18,155 nucleotides of DNA from an uncultured Chloroflexota bacterium (GTDB taxonomy: Bacteria > Chloroflexota > Dehalococcoidia > Lucifugimonadales > CAJWER01): assembly GCA_913030785.1 (NCBI GenBank), contig CAJWER010000031.1, positions 1 through 18,155 of the forward strand. Reading direction: 5' to 3'. A program made the position numbers and the translations under genes. How positions within the stretch are numbered: the first letter of the stretch is position 1; each line of letters opens with the position of its first letter. Below the pieces are notes generated by a model. The model was given only the letters and a program-made list of their open reading frames with translations. It had not been told where the DNA came from and made no database searches. This document shows, one piece after another, positions 7,784 to 15,554 of the stretch.

Positions 7784-8002
7784 GGCTGGGCCTGGGGTTA
7801 GATGTCGCCGCGTATGGGCACATCTCATGTGCCTACTGGGTGAAACATGAGGGATTCCGTGGCACTGAATCAGATGGATGACCTCGAGAGGTTTCAGGGT
7901 ACTGGGCAATTTGGTCGCGCCTACGAGACGATGCCGGGGAACGATAGCCACGCCCCCGGCCCAGTCGGTATAACGCTTGCATAGCAAACGGTAAAGCTGT
8001 TT
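7784..8002. other. Intergenic region between the NHL gene and the transglutaminase remnant
   Basis: A perfect hairpin GGCACAT-CTC-ATGTGCC (7817-7833) lies 34 bp after the NHL stop; without a T-run it is only a possible terminator. A 45-codon frame from ATG 7847 ends at TAG 7982-7984, in the same frame as the following gene. It may be a chance ORF or a decayed N-terminal extension; its sequence shows no recognisable family. Confidence 0.4.
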
Positions 8003-8682
8003 GTGCAAACGTCCTCCTACTTGTACCGGGAATTCGCTCCGACGGACGTTTCGTACCGGCGCGGCTCACGACCTGAACTGGAGCGTCATATTGTACAGGC
8101 CGTGGCAGACGGCAACGGTGACAAGGAGCAACTCGAAGGGATCATCGAATTCTGTCGCGGCCTCGGCGAGCTGGCAATAGAAGGCTTAGACGATCTGCTT
8201 CTCGGGGGAACCGAGGAGATGATCGTGGAGCGCGGATCCGATTGGTGCAGCGACGTGGCCAGGGTCGCGTGCGTCACGTGCCAGAGGGCTGGCCTGCCAG
8301 CCCGGATAGTCTCTCTGTTCAACACGGGGCAGGCCTATAGCGGCCACTCAATCATCGAGGTGTACCGCGCGCCGGCTCCTGGGGAGCGGCGGACCCAGTC
8401 AACGGGATCCTGTACCGGCTGCCCAACGGCGCGCCCGCCACTACGTTGGAACTCATGAACGGCCACAGCTTGATTCAGCTGGCCTGGAAGGACGAAGGGA
8501 ACTTCTACGCCGACCCAGGTCAGTTCGCGGACGCCGCAATATCCAACTACTTCGTGTCGGACTCGCCCAACTACGACTTTGCCGTGAGCGGCGTGAACGA
8601 CTACAACCGAGCCGTACTGGAAATGTCTGGCTGCGGATGGCCGGACGGCCTGCGATGGCGCCACGGCGAGGATCGGGAATAG
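8003..8682 (+). pseudogene. Transglutaminase-like domain protein, interrupted by one frameshift
   Basis: Two overlapping frames together encode one transglutaminase-like (cysteine protease fold) protein. The first (from GTG 8003) contains the catalytic Cys block RGSDWCSDVARVACVTCQRAG (C82) and the His block YSGHSIIEVYR (H115). The second contains WGAADPVNGILYR, which supplies the Asp, and runs to TAG 8680-8682. The match is lost within about 8366-8380; adding one base there would join EVYR-A directly to GSWGAADP, so a single-base deletion is the simplest explanation. All three catalytic residues survive across the two frames. The start is uncertain: no Shine-Dalgarno sequence precedes GTG 8003, and a TAG lies 19 bp upstream in frame. 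This is either a recent pseudogene or an assembly indel. Confidence 0.75.
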
Positions 8683-8784
8683 GATCGCGGAGCGAGATCG
8701 CCCCTAAGCCGAGTTCCACTGGTCAGGTTCAATCTCGGTTGCTAGAATCTCACAAGATCTAATCACAGCTAGGGAGACACGCAA

Positions 8785-9882
8785 ATGCGGGTAACCGACG
8801 TCAAGATGGAGTCCTACCGCTGGCCGAGGAAGAGGCCTATTCGAAATGGCCGCTACATATACCCTACGTCCGGGCTCGATATTGTCACGATCGAGACGGA
8901 CGAAGGTGTCACAGGCATCGGGCTGTCGGGCGGGGTACAGGAGTTTCCCACGATCGGCATGGAGATCCTTGCGTACCTGAAGCAGTATGTCCTCGGTCAG
9001 GACCCTTTCGACACTGAGCGTATCTGGGACGACATGTGGCAACCCAAGCTGGTCGGGCGCAGGGGCATCACCACTCGCGTAATCAGTGGTATTGACATCG
9101 CCCTGTGGGACTTGAAGGGCAAGGCTGCCGGCGTGCCGCTCTACAAGCTGCTCGGAGGGTTCGCCGACAAGATCCCGGTCTACATCGCCGGTGGCTACTA
9201 TGAGGAGGGCAAGGGACTCGACGACCTGGCAACCGAGATGGAAGAGGCCGTGGACCTAGGCGCAGACGCCGTAAAGATGAAGATCGGCGGCGCCCCCATC
9301 AACGAGGACGTCGAGCGCGTGAGGGTGGTCAGACAGGCGGTCGGACCCGATGTCCGGATGATGGTGGACGCTAACTGTGCCTACCGTTACTACGAAGCAA
9401 TCGAGATCGCACGCAAGATGGAGCCCTACGACATCTTTTGGTTCGAGGAGCCGGTGAACCCGGACGACTACAAGGGTCACCAGCTGGTGAGCCAGGCCAC
9501 GACAATACCTATAGCCACGGGTGAAAACGAGTATACGCGCTACGGGTTCCGCGACCTCATCGAGACCCGCAGCGCTGCGATTATCCAGCCCGACGGCCTG
9601 ATCATGGGCGGGGTCACGGAGTTCATGAAGGTGGCTGCGCTAGCCCAGGCCCACGACCTGCCGATCGCGCCCCACGGAACCCAGGATGTGCACATCCACC
9701 TAGTCTCGGCGATCCCCAACGGGCTGATCCTGGAGTACTACAGCACGTCTACAGATCCGCTGCACCGGGAGATGTTCGAAGAGACCTTACAGGTGGAGGA
9801 CGGCCATGTGCGTCCGCCCAACAGGCCGGGGCTTGGGATTGTGCCCAACATGAAGGTTCTTGAGCGCTATCGCGTCGCGTAA
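8785..9882 (+). CDS. Mandelate racemase/muconate-lactonizing-type enolase-superfamily enzyme
   Basis: This 365-residue enzyme should abstract the proton alpha to a carboxylate of a hydroxy- or sugar acid. By my count, every active-site residue of Pseudomonas putida mandelate racemase is present at the same number: K164 and K166 (VKMK), metal ligands D195 (MVDAN), E221 (FWFEEP) and E247 (ATGEN), the D270-H297 dyad (QPDG, APHG) and E317 (LEYY). This places it in the MR subgroup, whose members are mostly acid-sugar dehydratases or racemases. The substrate cannot be read from sequence and the capping domain is not diagnostic. GGGAG lies 9 bp before the ATG. SAR202 Chloroflexota are known for large expansions of this superfamily, which fits the genome guess. 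It is the last gene of its strand before a strong hairpin. Confidence 0.9.
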   Translation: MRVTDVKMESYRWPRKRPIRNGRYIYPTSGLDIVTIETDEGVTGIGLSGGVQEFPTIGMEILAYLKQYVLGQDPFDTERIWDDMWQPKLVGRRGITTRVISGIDIALWDLKGKAAGVPLYKLLGGFADKIPVYIAGGYYEEGKGLDDLATEMEEAVDLGADAVKMKIGGAPINEDVERVRVVRQAVGPDVRMMVDANCAYRYYEAIEIARKMEPYDIFWFEEPVNPDDYKGHQLVSQATTIPIATGENEYTRYGFRDLIETRSAAIIQPDGLIMGGVTEFMKVAALAQAHDLPIAPHGTQDVHIHLVSAIPNGLILEYYSTSTDPLHREMFEETLQVEDGHVRPPNRPGLGIVPNMKVLERYRVA

Positions 9883-9888
9883 ATAAAA

Positions 9889-9920
9889 AGTGGGGCGGGT
9901 CCAAGAGGACCCGCCCCACT
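9889..9920. terminator. Bidirectional terminator between convergent genes
   Basis: A perfect 14-bp stem (9889-9902 with 9907-9920) has a GNRA-like AAGA loop. On the minus strand it is followed by CTTTTTATTT, a good T-run, so it ends the L25 transcript. It starts 7 bp after the stop of the plus-strand racemase-family gene and probably ends that transcript too, though the plus side lacks a T-run. Confidence 0.88.
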
Positions 9921-9953
9921 AAACTCCAATCAGTTGTTCTGGCCGCGCAACCG

Positions 9954-10619
9954 CTACTCGTCCGTAGTAGCATCCTCCGCATCCTCTTCGCCCTCTGGAG
10001 CCTCCTCGCCCTCTGCCAGCTCCAGATCCTCGTCGGTCTCCGGAACCTCTTCCTCCTCGATGCGAGGTGCGACCACTCTGGCGATCATTTCAACGGGGTC
10101 CCGAAGTATGTTGACACCCTCTTCGACCTCAATGTCTCCGATCCTCACCGACGACGTGAAGTCTTCAAGGACAGTGACGTCGATACGGAATGACTCGGGC
10201 ATGTCCAGAGGAAGCGCCTCTACCTCGAGGGTGTCGAATGGCCGGAGCAAGATACCACCAAGGTTGCGCACCGCCGGCGGCTCTCCTTCCAGGATAATGG
10301 GAACCTCTGCACGAACGGTCTGGCTGACATCGACCCGGTAGAAGTCAACGTGCAGGAGTTCCTCGGTCACAGGGTGCAACTGCGTCTCTCGGACGAAGCA
10401 AATGTTCTCGCCCTTCTCCCCTGCAACCTTGACTGTGATCGGCACGTTGCGGCCAGCGCTAATGAGCACACTCCGCAGGGTCAAAAAGTCGGCCTGCAAC
10501 GAAGCTGAGTCTACACCCGGTCCATAGAAGTGGACAGGTACGACTCCCGCTTGCCGGAGTCGGCTAACCTTCTTGCCCGTCACTTCTCGTGGTGACAGGG
10601 TAATTGACAGTGTTTCCAA
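9954..10619 (-). CDS. rplY: Ribosomal protein L25/CTC (TL5 family, with C-terminal domain)
   Basis: This 221-residue 5S-rRNA-binding protein of the large ribosomal subunit has the L25 N-domain (1-95) with RLRQAGVVPVHFYGPG and the diagnostic HVDFYRV (90-96). It is followed by the TL5/CTC beta-domain (about 97-185) and a highly acidic tail (188-221, mostly Glu/Asp). The long form is typical of CTC-type L25 outside the enterics. The start is TTG at 10619, preceded by GGAGAGG about 9 bp upstream. The gene is a single unit: terminators lie on both sides (10666-10685 upstream and 9889-9920 downstream). I see no clear promoter in the short upstream gap. Confidence 0.92.
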   Translation of the reverse strand: METLSITLSPREVTGKKVSRLRQAGVVPVHFYGPGVDSASLQADFLTLRSVLISAGRNVPITVKVAGEKGENICFVRETQLHPVTEELLHVDFYRVDVSQTVRAEVPIILEGEPPAVRNLGGILLRPFDTLEVEALPLDMPESFRIDVTVLEDFTSSVRIGDIEVEEGVNILRDPVEMIARVVAPRIEEEEVPETDEDLELAEGEEAPEGEEDAEDATTDE

Positions 10620-10665
10620 TTTAGAGAACCTCTCCGAGGCAGGGCCTACAACTCAGGCGTAAAGA

Positions 10666-10685
10666 AGCCCCGACATACCGGGGCT
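10666..10685 (-). terminator. Terminator of the LOG-eno-NHL-GNAT operon
   Basis: AGCCCCG (10666-10672) and CGGGGCT (10679-10685) form a perfect 7-bp GC-rich stem with a 6-nt loop. On the minus strand the stem is followed by TCTTTA, a short T-rich tail. It lies 62 bp after the GNAT stop and 47 bp before the L25 start. Confidence 0.75.
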
Positions 10686-10747
10686 CACAGGATATTCTAC
10701 CACAGGCCAGCCGAATGGGGCCACAGGTACAACCTGATCTTGTCCCA

Positions 10748-11328
10748 TTACGATGGGCCACGCGGCGGGATGTCGATCAATGGACTGTTGAGGACCGATA
10801 CCCACCCAGACTTGCCTGGGTGGTACGGACCTCCGTTCTGATATATATCGAAACCGAGACACCTCTGAAGTCGGACCGACCTATCGTTGGACTGCTTTGC
10901 CCCACCGAGAAGTCGCGGAATCTTCAGGTCGTTGAAGGCGTAGTCGATCAAGGCCTGGCAGGCTTCGTAGGCATAGCCCTGTCCCCAAAATGCCTTGCCA
11001 AAAGCAAACGCGAACTCGACTTCGATGCTGTGCACGGGCCGAGACGGCTCGTCCTTCACGTGGTACCACATGTTCGGGTATGGATCGAGATGGACCTGTC
11101 GATTGCCAGTCCTGTCTCCTTCAAGACCACTGCCTGGAATCCGAACTCCGCATCATCGAGCTGGTGCACGTGATGCATAAATGCTTTCTTCAGCAACTCC
11201 GGCTTATCGCCATAGCCGCTGTATTGACCCCAGACCTCCCGGTCCGAGTAGATCAGGTTCGTTAGAACAGGTACATCTTCAGGGACAAAGTTGCGGAGAA
11301 TCAGGCGATCGGTCTCGAATGGACCCAT
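10748..11328 (-). pseudogene. GNAT (RimJ/RimL-type) N-acetyltransferase, interrupted by one frameshift
   Basis: The first frame (ATG 11328) opens with ETDRLILRNFVPEDVPVL, the standard RimJ/RimL-type acetyltransferase start. It runs through VVLKETGLAI and then loses similarity. The second frame carries RQVHLDPYPNMWYHV and the acetyl-CoA-binding and C-terminal parts, including WGQGYAYEACQALIDYAF and NDRSVRLQRCLGFD. The break is at about 11098-11104: restoring one G (ATCGACAG to ATCGGACAG) would give LAIGQVHLDPYPNMWYHV, a normal GNAT core. The start has an ideal Shine-Dalgarno, AGGAGGTGAT, so translation signals have not decayed. It is the last gene of the operon, 32 bp after the NHL gene and before a terminator. 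Either a very recent pseudogene or an assembly error. Confidence 0.8.
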
Positions 11329-11360
11329 TGGATCACCTCCTCAGATCGGCTGGTCGTAAG

Positions 11361-13493
11361 CTACGACTGAAGCCTGACGGCCCTGATGCGGTTGTTGAAG
11401 TTATCGCATATGAGCAGGACGTCGTCGCCAAGGAGACACAGCCCGTGGGGCTCGTTGAGCCGGGCGGATGTGGCCGGACCGCCGTCCCCGGCATCGCCGG
11501 GATTCTCGCTGCCGGCTACGGTTTCGATTGCTCCGCCGGGGGTGATCCGACGTACGCGATTGTTCATTGAGTCTGATACGAATATCTGGCCATCGGGCGA
11601 AACGGCGAGGCCCCAGGGTGTGTCGAGGGCGGCCTCGGTCGCCGGGGTTCCGTCCTGTGCAAAACCAGGCTGGCCCGTCCCAGCCAAGGTACTGATTGTC
11701 CCATTCGTATCTACGACGCGTATGACGTGGTTAGCGGTGTCCGAGAAATAGAGGTTCCCGGCGGCGTCGAATCGAATGGCTGAAGGGGCGCCGATCTTCG
11801 CCTCGGTGGCGGGTCCACCGTCCCCCGTATAGCCCTGGATGCCTGTCCCGGCTACCGTGGTGATGATCCCAGTGGCATCGTCGATGCGGCGGATGCGACC
11901 AATGGCGTCGCCTATGTAGACATCGTCACCGGGGCCGTGGGCAACGGACTGCACATGGTAGAGCGATGCGCTCACGGATGGCCCGCCGTCGCCCTTGTCC
12001 CACATGAACGCGGTACCTGCGAGGTTATGCACGACGCCTTCTTCATCCACCCGCCTGATCCTGCCGTGACGCGAGTCGGTGATGACGATGCGGCCGCGTG
12101 AGTCTACCGACACGTCGTGGGGGCTGCCAAATGCGGCCTCGGTCGCCAGGCCTTCGTCGCCCCCGTAGGCCCTGCCACCGTTGCCAGCTACAGTCTGGAT
12201 TACCCCCGTCCGGAAGTCGATGGCCCTGATCCGCTGGTGCCAGACATCAGCGAAGTAGATGCGACCCTCGGGTCCAGTGCATATGCCGCCGGGCCCTCGA
12301 ATGAAAGCATCCCGCGCCGGTCCGCCGTCCTTGATCGTGACGCCGCCCAGGGCTGTTGTCACGATACCGGTGGCGCCATCGTACCGGCGCAGCCTGCCGG
12401 AACAGTCGCTCCAAAAGACGGTGCCGTCCGGGTCGGCCCATATGCCGGACTCGCAAGAGTTACAGCTGGTCTCGGAGCCGCGAAGCCCCTCCTGGCCCCA
12501 GCCTGGAACACCGTTGCCGACGAGCGTAGTCACGATGCCCGTCTTTGCGTCGACCTTGCGAACCCGGAAGCCGTACTTCTCGCCCACATATATGTTGTCG
12601 TGAACGTCGATGCACAGCGCGTCGGGCATCAGGATGCTGGCCTCAACCGCGGGTCCGCCGTCCCCCGATGAACCCGGCTGACCCGTGCCAAGCACGGTGG
12701 TGATGATGCCGGTCTTCATGTCGATTTTACGGATGCGATGGCTGGAGTTGTCGCAGACGTAGAGGTCGCCGTGAGAATCGAACGCCACATGCTCAGGGTG
12801 CAGGAATCCAGCCTCGGACGCAGGCCCTCCGTCGCCGTGGTACCCGCCGAGACTCAGGCCTGTTTCCCAGCCGAACGTCGCCCCAGTGACTCTGCCCGTA
12901 TAGGGCCGACTGTTTCCCTGCTCCGAGGGGTAGTGGTGGGCGCTCTGGCCGGAGAACAGTTCGAGTACTCCGGTTTTTGAGTCGACCCTGCGAATGTTGT
13001 TATCCCACTCGCCGGACAGGAAGATATTGCCATCGTCATCGATGGCTACTCCGCTGGTGGTGTCGAACTCTGCTTCGATGGCCGAACCGCCCTCGCCGCC
13101 ACGACCCTCCCTGCCCGACCCCGCGAAGGTCGTGATGACACTGGTTTCGTAGTCGATGCGGCGATACGTGTGGTTCCACAAGTCCGAGAAGTAGAGATTA
13201 CCGTGTTTGTCCAGGGCCATGTCGTGGGGTCCGTTGATTTGAGCCTCGATGGCCGGTCCGCCGTCGCCGGAGTTACCTGGAATGCCATCTCCTGCAAAGG
13301 TGTGCAGTATGCCGTCGGAATCGATGCGCCAGATACGGTGGCCCTTGTAGTCGGCTACCAGGAGGTCGCCGTCCGGTCGACGCACGACCCCAAGCGTCCA
13401 CCCGCAAGGCGCGTCGCGGGCGAGCACGCCCTCACGAAACCCTACCCCTACGACAGTGTCGATCTCCCCCAGGCCAAGGCCGTCGATCATCAT
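11361..13493 (-). CDS. Large NHL-repeat protein with 12 repeats (probably two six-bladed propellers)
   Basis: The roughly 710-residue product consists almost wholly of NHL repeats of about 55-60 residues. The best ones read VAGTGIQGYTGDGGPATEA, a variable PxGxxxD segment, GNLYFSDTANHVIRVVD and a terminal TGxIxT. I count 12, from DTVVGVG at the N-terminus to NFNNRIRAVRLQS at the C-terminus, enough for two closed six-blade propellers. The fourth repeat carries a longer insert (near SGQSAHHYPSEQGN). No signal peptide or membrane segment is seen, so it should be cytoplasmic. ATG at 13493 is chosen with AAGGA and GGGAG just upstream. The frame stays open back into enolase, but that extension is the antisense-free overlap of a real gene and is unlike NHL. 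It starts 20 bp after the enolase stop, in one operon. Function unknown: likely a binding scaffold. Confidence 0.87.
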   Translation of the reverse strand: MMIDGLGLGEIDTVVGVGFREGVLARDAPCGWTLGVVRRPDGDLLVADYKGHRIWRIDSDGILHTFAGDGIPGNSGDGGPAIEAQINGPHDMALDKHGNLYFSDLWNHTYRRIDYETSVITTFAGSGREGRGGEGGSAIEAEFDTTSGVAIDDDGNIFLSGEWDNNIRRVDSKTGVLELFSGQSAHHYPSEQGNSRPYTGRVTGATFGWETGLSLGGYHGDGGPASEAGFLHPEHVAFDSHGDLYVCDNSSHRIRKIDMKTGIITTVLGTGQPGSSGDGGPAVEASILMPDALCIDVHDNIYVGEKYGFRVRKVDAKTGIVTTLVGNGVPGWGQEGLRGSETSCNSCESGIWADPDGTVFWSDCSGRLRRYDGATGIVTTALGGVTIKDGGPARDAFIRGPGGICTGPEGRIYFADVWHQRIRAIDFRTGVIQTVAGNGGRAYGGDEGLATEAAFGSPHDVSVDSRGRIVITDSRHGRIRRVDEEGVVHNLAGTAFMWDKGDGGPSVSASLYHVQSVAHGPGDDVYIGDAIGRIRRIDDATGIITTVAGTGIQGYTGDGGPATEAKIGAPSAIRFDAAGNLYFSDTANHVIRVVDTNGTISTLAGTGQPGFAQDGTPATEAALDTPWGLAVSPDGQIFVSDSMNNRVRRITPGGAIETVAGSENPGDAGDGGPATSARLNEPHGLCLLGDDVLLICDNFNNRIRAVRLQS

Positions 13494-13512
13494 TCCTTGT
13501 GCGCTCCCATTT

Positions 13513-14805
13513 TCATTGTGGATTGGCCAGGCGACTATAAACACTGCGTCCGGCAAACTCAGCTCCGGCTCCCAACTCCTCCTCAATCCTAAGCAGCCGG
13601 TTGTACTTTGCCGTGCGCTCACCACGGGCCGGCGCACCGGCCTTAATTTGACCCGCAGCTGTACCAACTGCCAGGTCGGCAACCGTCGTGTCCTCCGTCT
13701 CACCGGAGCGGTGGCTTATGATTGTGCCCCAACCGTTCTGACGGGAGATCCGAATGGCCTCGAGCGTCTCGGTGACGGTGCCAATCTGATTCAGCTTTAT
13801 TAGCACCGAGTTGCTGGCCTCCGTCTCGATTCCTCGTCGGATCAGGGCCGGATTGGTCGTATAGAGGTCGTCCCCCACGAGGCTGATCCGGTCTCCGAGA
13901 CGCCCTGTCATGGCCGTCCAGCCATCCCAATCTGCCTCACCCATCCCATCCTCGATACTGATGATTGGGTGATCGGATAGCAACGCCTCGTAGGTGTCAA
14001 TCAGCTCTTGGGACGTAAGCGTGAGTCCTTCGCTTTGCAGCAAATAGGTCCCATCGTCCTGGATGAATTCGCTGGCGGCCACATCCAGAGCCACAAAGCA
14101 GTGCTCTCCGGGGATGTACCCCGCGCCTTCTATGGCGTCAATCACCAACCCGACAGCATCCCGGTTTGTGATTCCGCCCGGGGCGAACCCACCCTCGTCG
14201 CCCACCGTAGTCCTGAATCCGCGTTCCCGCATCAGGCGTTTCATGGACTGATACACCTCCGCACCTGCCCTAAGCGCTTCGCGGAAGGTGTCAAAGCCTG
14301 CGGGCACGACCATGAACTCCTGGAAATCGGTGGAGTCTTCGGCATGTCTGCCGCCGTTGAGGATGTTGAACATAGGCACCGGCAGCGTCAGTGGTTCGCC
14401 GACGCTCAGGTAACGGTAGAGAGGGACACGTCTGCTAGCTGCAGCGGCACGAGCCGTGGCGATGGATACCCCGACCATGGCGTTGCCGCCGAGCCTGGAC
14501 TTGTCCGGTGTGCCGTCTAGGCGGATCAGCGTCTCGTCGACGGATTGCTGTTCAAGAGCGGGTAGGCCCACAATCGCCGGAGCGATCTCTCGATGCACAT
14601 TCGCTACCGCCTTCATCACCCCAAGGCCGCCGAACCGAGCATCTCCGTCCCGTAGTTCCAGAGCCTCGTTCGATCCCGTGCTAGCCCCCGACGGCACCAG
14701 GGCCCTGCCAAGGGCCCCGTCAGCAAGGATGACATCCACCTCAACAGTCGGGGTGCCCCGGGAATCGAGAACCTCTCGCGCCAGAACCCGTGAAATGGTG
14801 CTCAC
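13513..14805 (-). CDS. eno: Enolase (phosphopyruvate hydratase)
   Basis: This 430-residue glycolytic enzyme interconverts 2-phosphoglycerate and phosphoenolpyruvate in the cytosol. Diagnostic residues are all present: PSGASTG (38-44), H154 in NILNGGRH, catalytic E204 in VGDEGGFAP, metal ligands D241 (ALD), E285 (SIED) and D312 (VGDD), catalytic K337 in LIKLNQIGT, H365 in ISHRSGETEDTT and K388 in GQIKAGAP. Length is normal for bacterial enolase. The start is GTG at 14805, overlapping the upstream TGA as GTGA, which implies translational coupling to the LOG-like gene. An in-frame alternative is not needed, since the protein begins with the usual ISRVLAREVLDSRGTPTVE. Confidence 0.97.
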   Translation of the reverse strand: MSTISRVLAREVLDSRGTPTVEVDVILADGALGRALVPSGASTGSNEALELRDGDARFGGLGVMKAVANVHREIAPAIVGLPALEQQSVDETLIRLDGTPDKSRLGGNAMVGVSIATARAAAASRRVPLYRYLSVGEPLTLPVPMFNILNGGRHAEDSTDFQEFMVVPAGFDTFREALRAGAEVYQSMKRLMRERGFRTTVGDEGGFAPGGITNRDAVGLVIDAIEGAGYIPGEHCFVALDVAASEFIQDDGTYLLQSEGLTLTSQELIDTYEALLSDHPIISIEDGMGEADWDGWTAMTGRLGDRISLVGDDLYTTNPALIRRGIETEASNSVLIKLNQIGTVTETLEAIRISRQNGWGTIISHRSGETEDTTVADLAVGTAAGQIKAGAPARGERTAKYNRLLRIEEELGAGAEFAGRSVYSRLANPQ

Positions 14806-15290
14806 GACCCTTTAAGCTCCCTTGTTTTTGCGGCTTCAACGGCCATTTCCACTGCCTCCGATGCATTTTCAGCCACGAGGATTGAGGAGTCCGGGGCTAC
14901 ATCGCCCGGGATCAGACCCCAGGTCCGGAGCCCGACGACGGGAACGCCGTCCGACAACGCGTGCCCTATCTCGGAGAGTGTCCCGTACGCCCCGCCGACG
15001 GCTATGACGGCACGACCGGTTTTCACGATGATGACGTTCCTGGCGTAGGAAAGGCCAGTGCAGATAGGGTAATCGACCCAGCGGTTCGCGACTGTAGGAT
15101 CGCTTCCCGGCAGGACCCCGATAGTCGTGCCTCCCGCTGACTTGGCGCCCCGGCAGGCGGCCTCCATGACCCCTCCGAGCCCGCCGCACACCAGTGTAAT
15201 GCCCCATTTGCCCAGCTCCCGACCGACATTCTCGGCGAGATCGGCCACCTCGTTCGAAGGCTCGCCGGCTCCGATTACGGCGATTATCAA
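14802..15290 (-). CDS. LOG/TIGR00725-like protein (SLOG Rossmann fold)
   Basis: The 162-residue product has a Rossmann-like start (IIAVIGAG), then CGGLGGVMEAACRGAKSAGG and TIGVLPG, and later AVGGAYGTLSEIGHAL. These correspond to the GG-x-GxM and PGGxGTxxE blocks of the LOG/SLOG superfamily in the TIGR00725 form, where the first Pro of PGG is missing. Canonical LOG proteins release free cytokinins from their nucleotides; the TIGR00725 branch has no settled function and is only likely to bind a nucleotide or its ribose. The start is TTG at 15290 with CGGAG 7 bp upstream. It is the first gene of an operon with enolase, behind an extended -10 promoter. Confidence 0.85.
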   Translation of the reverse strand: MIIAVIGAGEPSNEVADLAENVGRELGKWGITLVCGGLGGVMEAACRGAKSAGGTTIGVLPGSDPTVANRWVDYPICTGLSYARNVIIVKTGRAVIAVGGAYGTLSEIGHALSDGVPVVGLRTWGLIPGDVAPDSSILVAENASEAVEMAVEAAKTRELKGS

Positions 15291-15343
15291 AGGGGAACTC
15301 CGGTCGGCAAACGTGTTTTGAAGGAATCTCGACGGCTGGGGCG

Positions 15344-15352
15344 ATTATATCA
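15344..15352 (-). promoter_or_regulatory. Extended -10 promoter of the LOG-eno operon
   Basis: The minus strand reads TGATATAAT (15352 to 15344), a perfect TATAAT with the TGn extension. No good -35 is present, as is usual for extended -10 promoters. Transcription would start near 15337, about 47 nt before the TTG start. The hairpin at 15377-15418 lies just upstream and insulates this promoter from the next unit. Confidence 0.6.
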
Positions 15353-15376
15353 CCGGGCGGGGTGCTGGCCGAGACA

Positions 15377-15418
15377 TAAAGAGGGCAGGTGTACCCGGGG
15401 TTACACCTGCCCTCTTTA
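15377..15418 (-). terminator. Very strong hairpin terminator of the small transcription unit
   Basis: A perfect 17-bp stem (15377-15393 with 15402-15418) has an 8-nt loop. The 3' arm on the minus strand ends in CCTCTTTA, so its T-run is inside the stem, as at 945-977. It lies between the small ORF (stop at 15555) and the next promoter (15344-15352), so it should end transcripts coming from 15700 leftwards. The hairpin is symmetric and could also work on the plus strand, but I see no gene there that would need it. Confidence 0.8.
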
Positions 15419-15554
15419 GTCGTAACTCTTGGCCCCGCACTCCCCGGTATTGGATACCGGATGGCTCGCCCATGTGTTAGGGGCATGTGGTCTATTGTTT
15501 ATTTCACGCGGGTCCGAAAGCGTCTCCGTCCCCTTACCTGCTCGTCTCGTTTCC

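Noticed and set aside
7847..7984. 45-codon plus-strand ORF before the transglutaminase gene
   Set aside because: No clear ribosome binding site and no recognisable sequence; kept only as a note in the intergenic entry.
11400..13400. Periodic sequence that might be a CRISPR or DNA tandem repeat
   Set aside because: The about 170-bp periodicity (GGxCCGCCGTCxCC) comes from NHL protein repeats; the DNA copies are diverged and no short identical repeats with unique spacers are present.
13494..13703. 70-codon N-terminal extension of the 12-repeat NHL gene
   Set aside because: It overlaps the 3' end of enolase on the same strand in another frame, is Arg-rich and unlike NHL repeats.
14869..15486. 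205-codon open frame on the minus strand overlapping the LOG-like gene
   Set aside because: It lies in another frame of a recognised gene, runs through the 17-bp terminator hairpin and has an Arg-rich composition typical of out-of-frame reading of GC-rich DNA.
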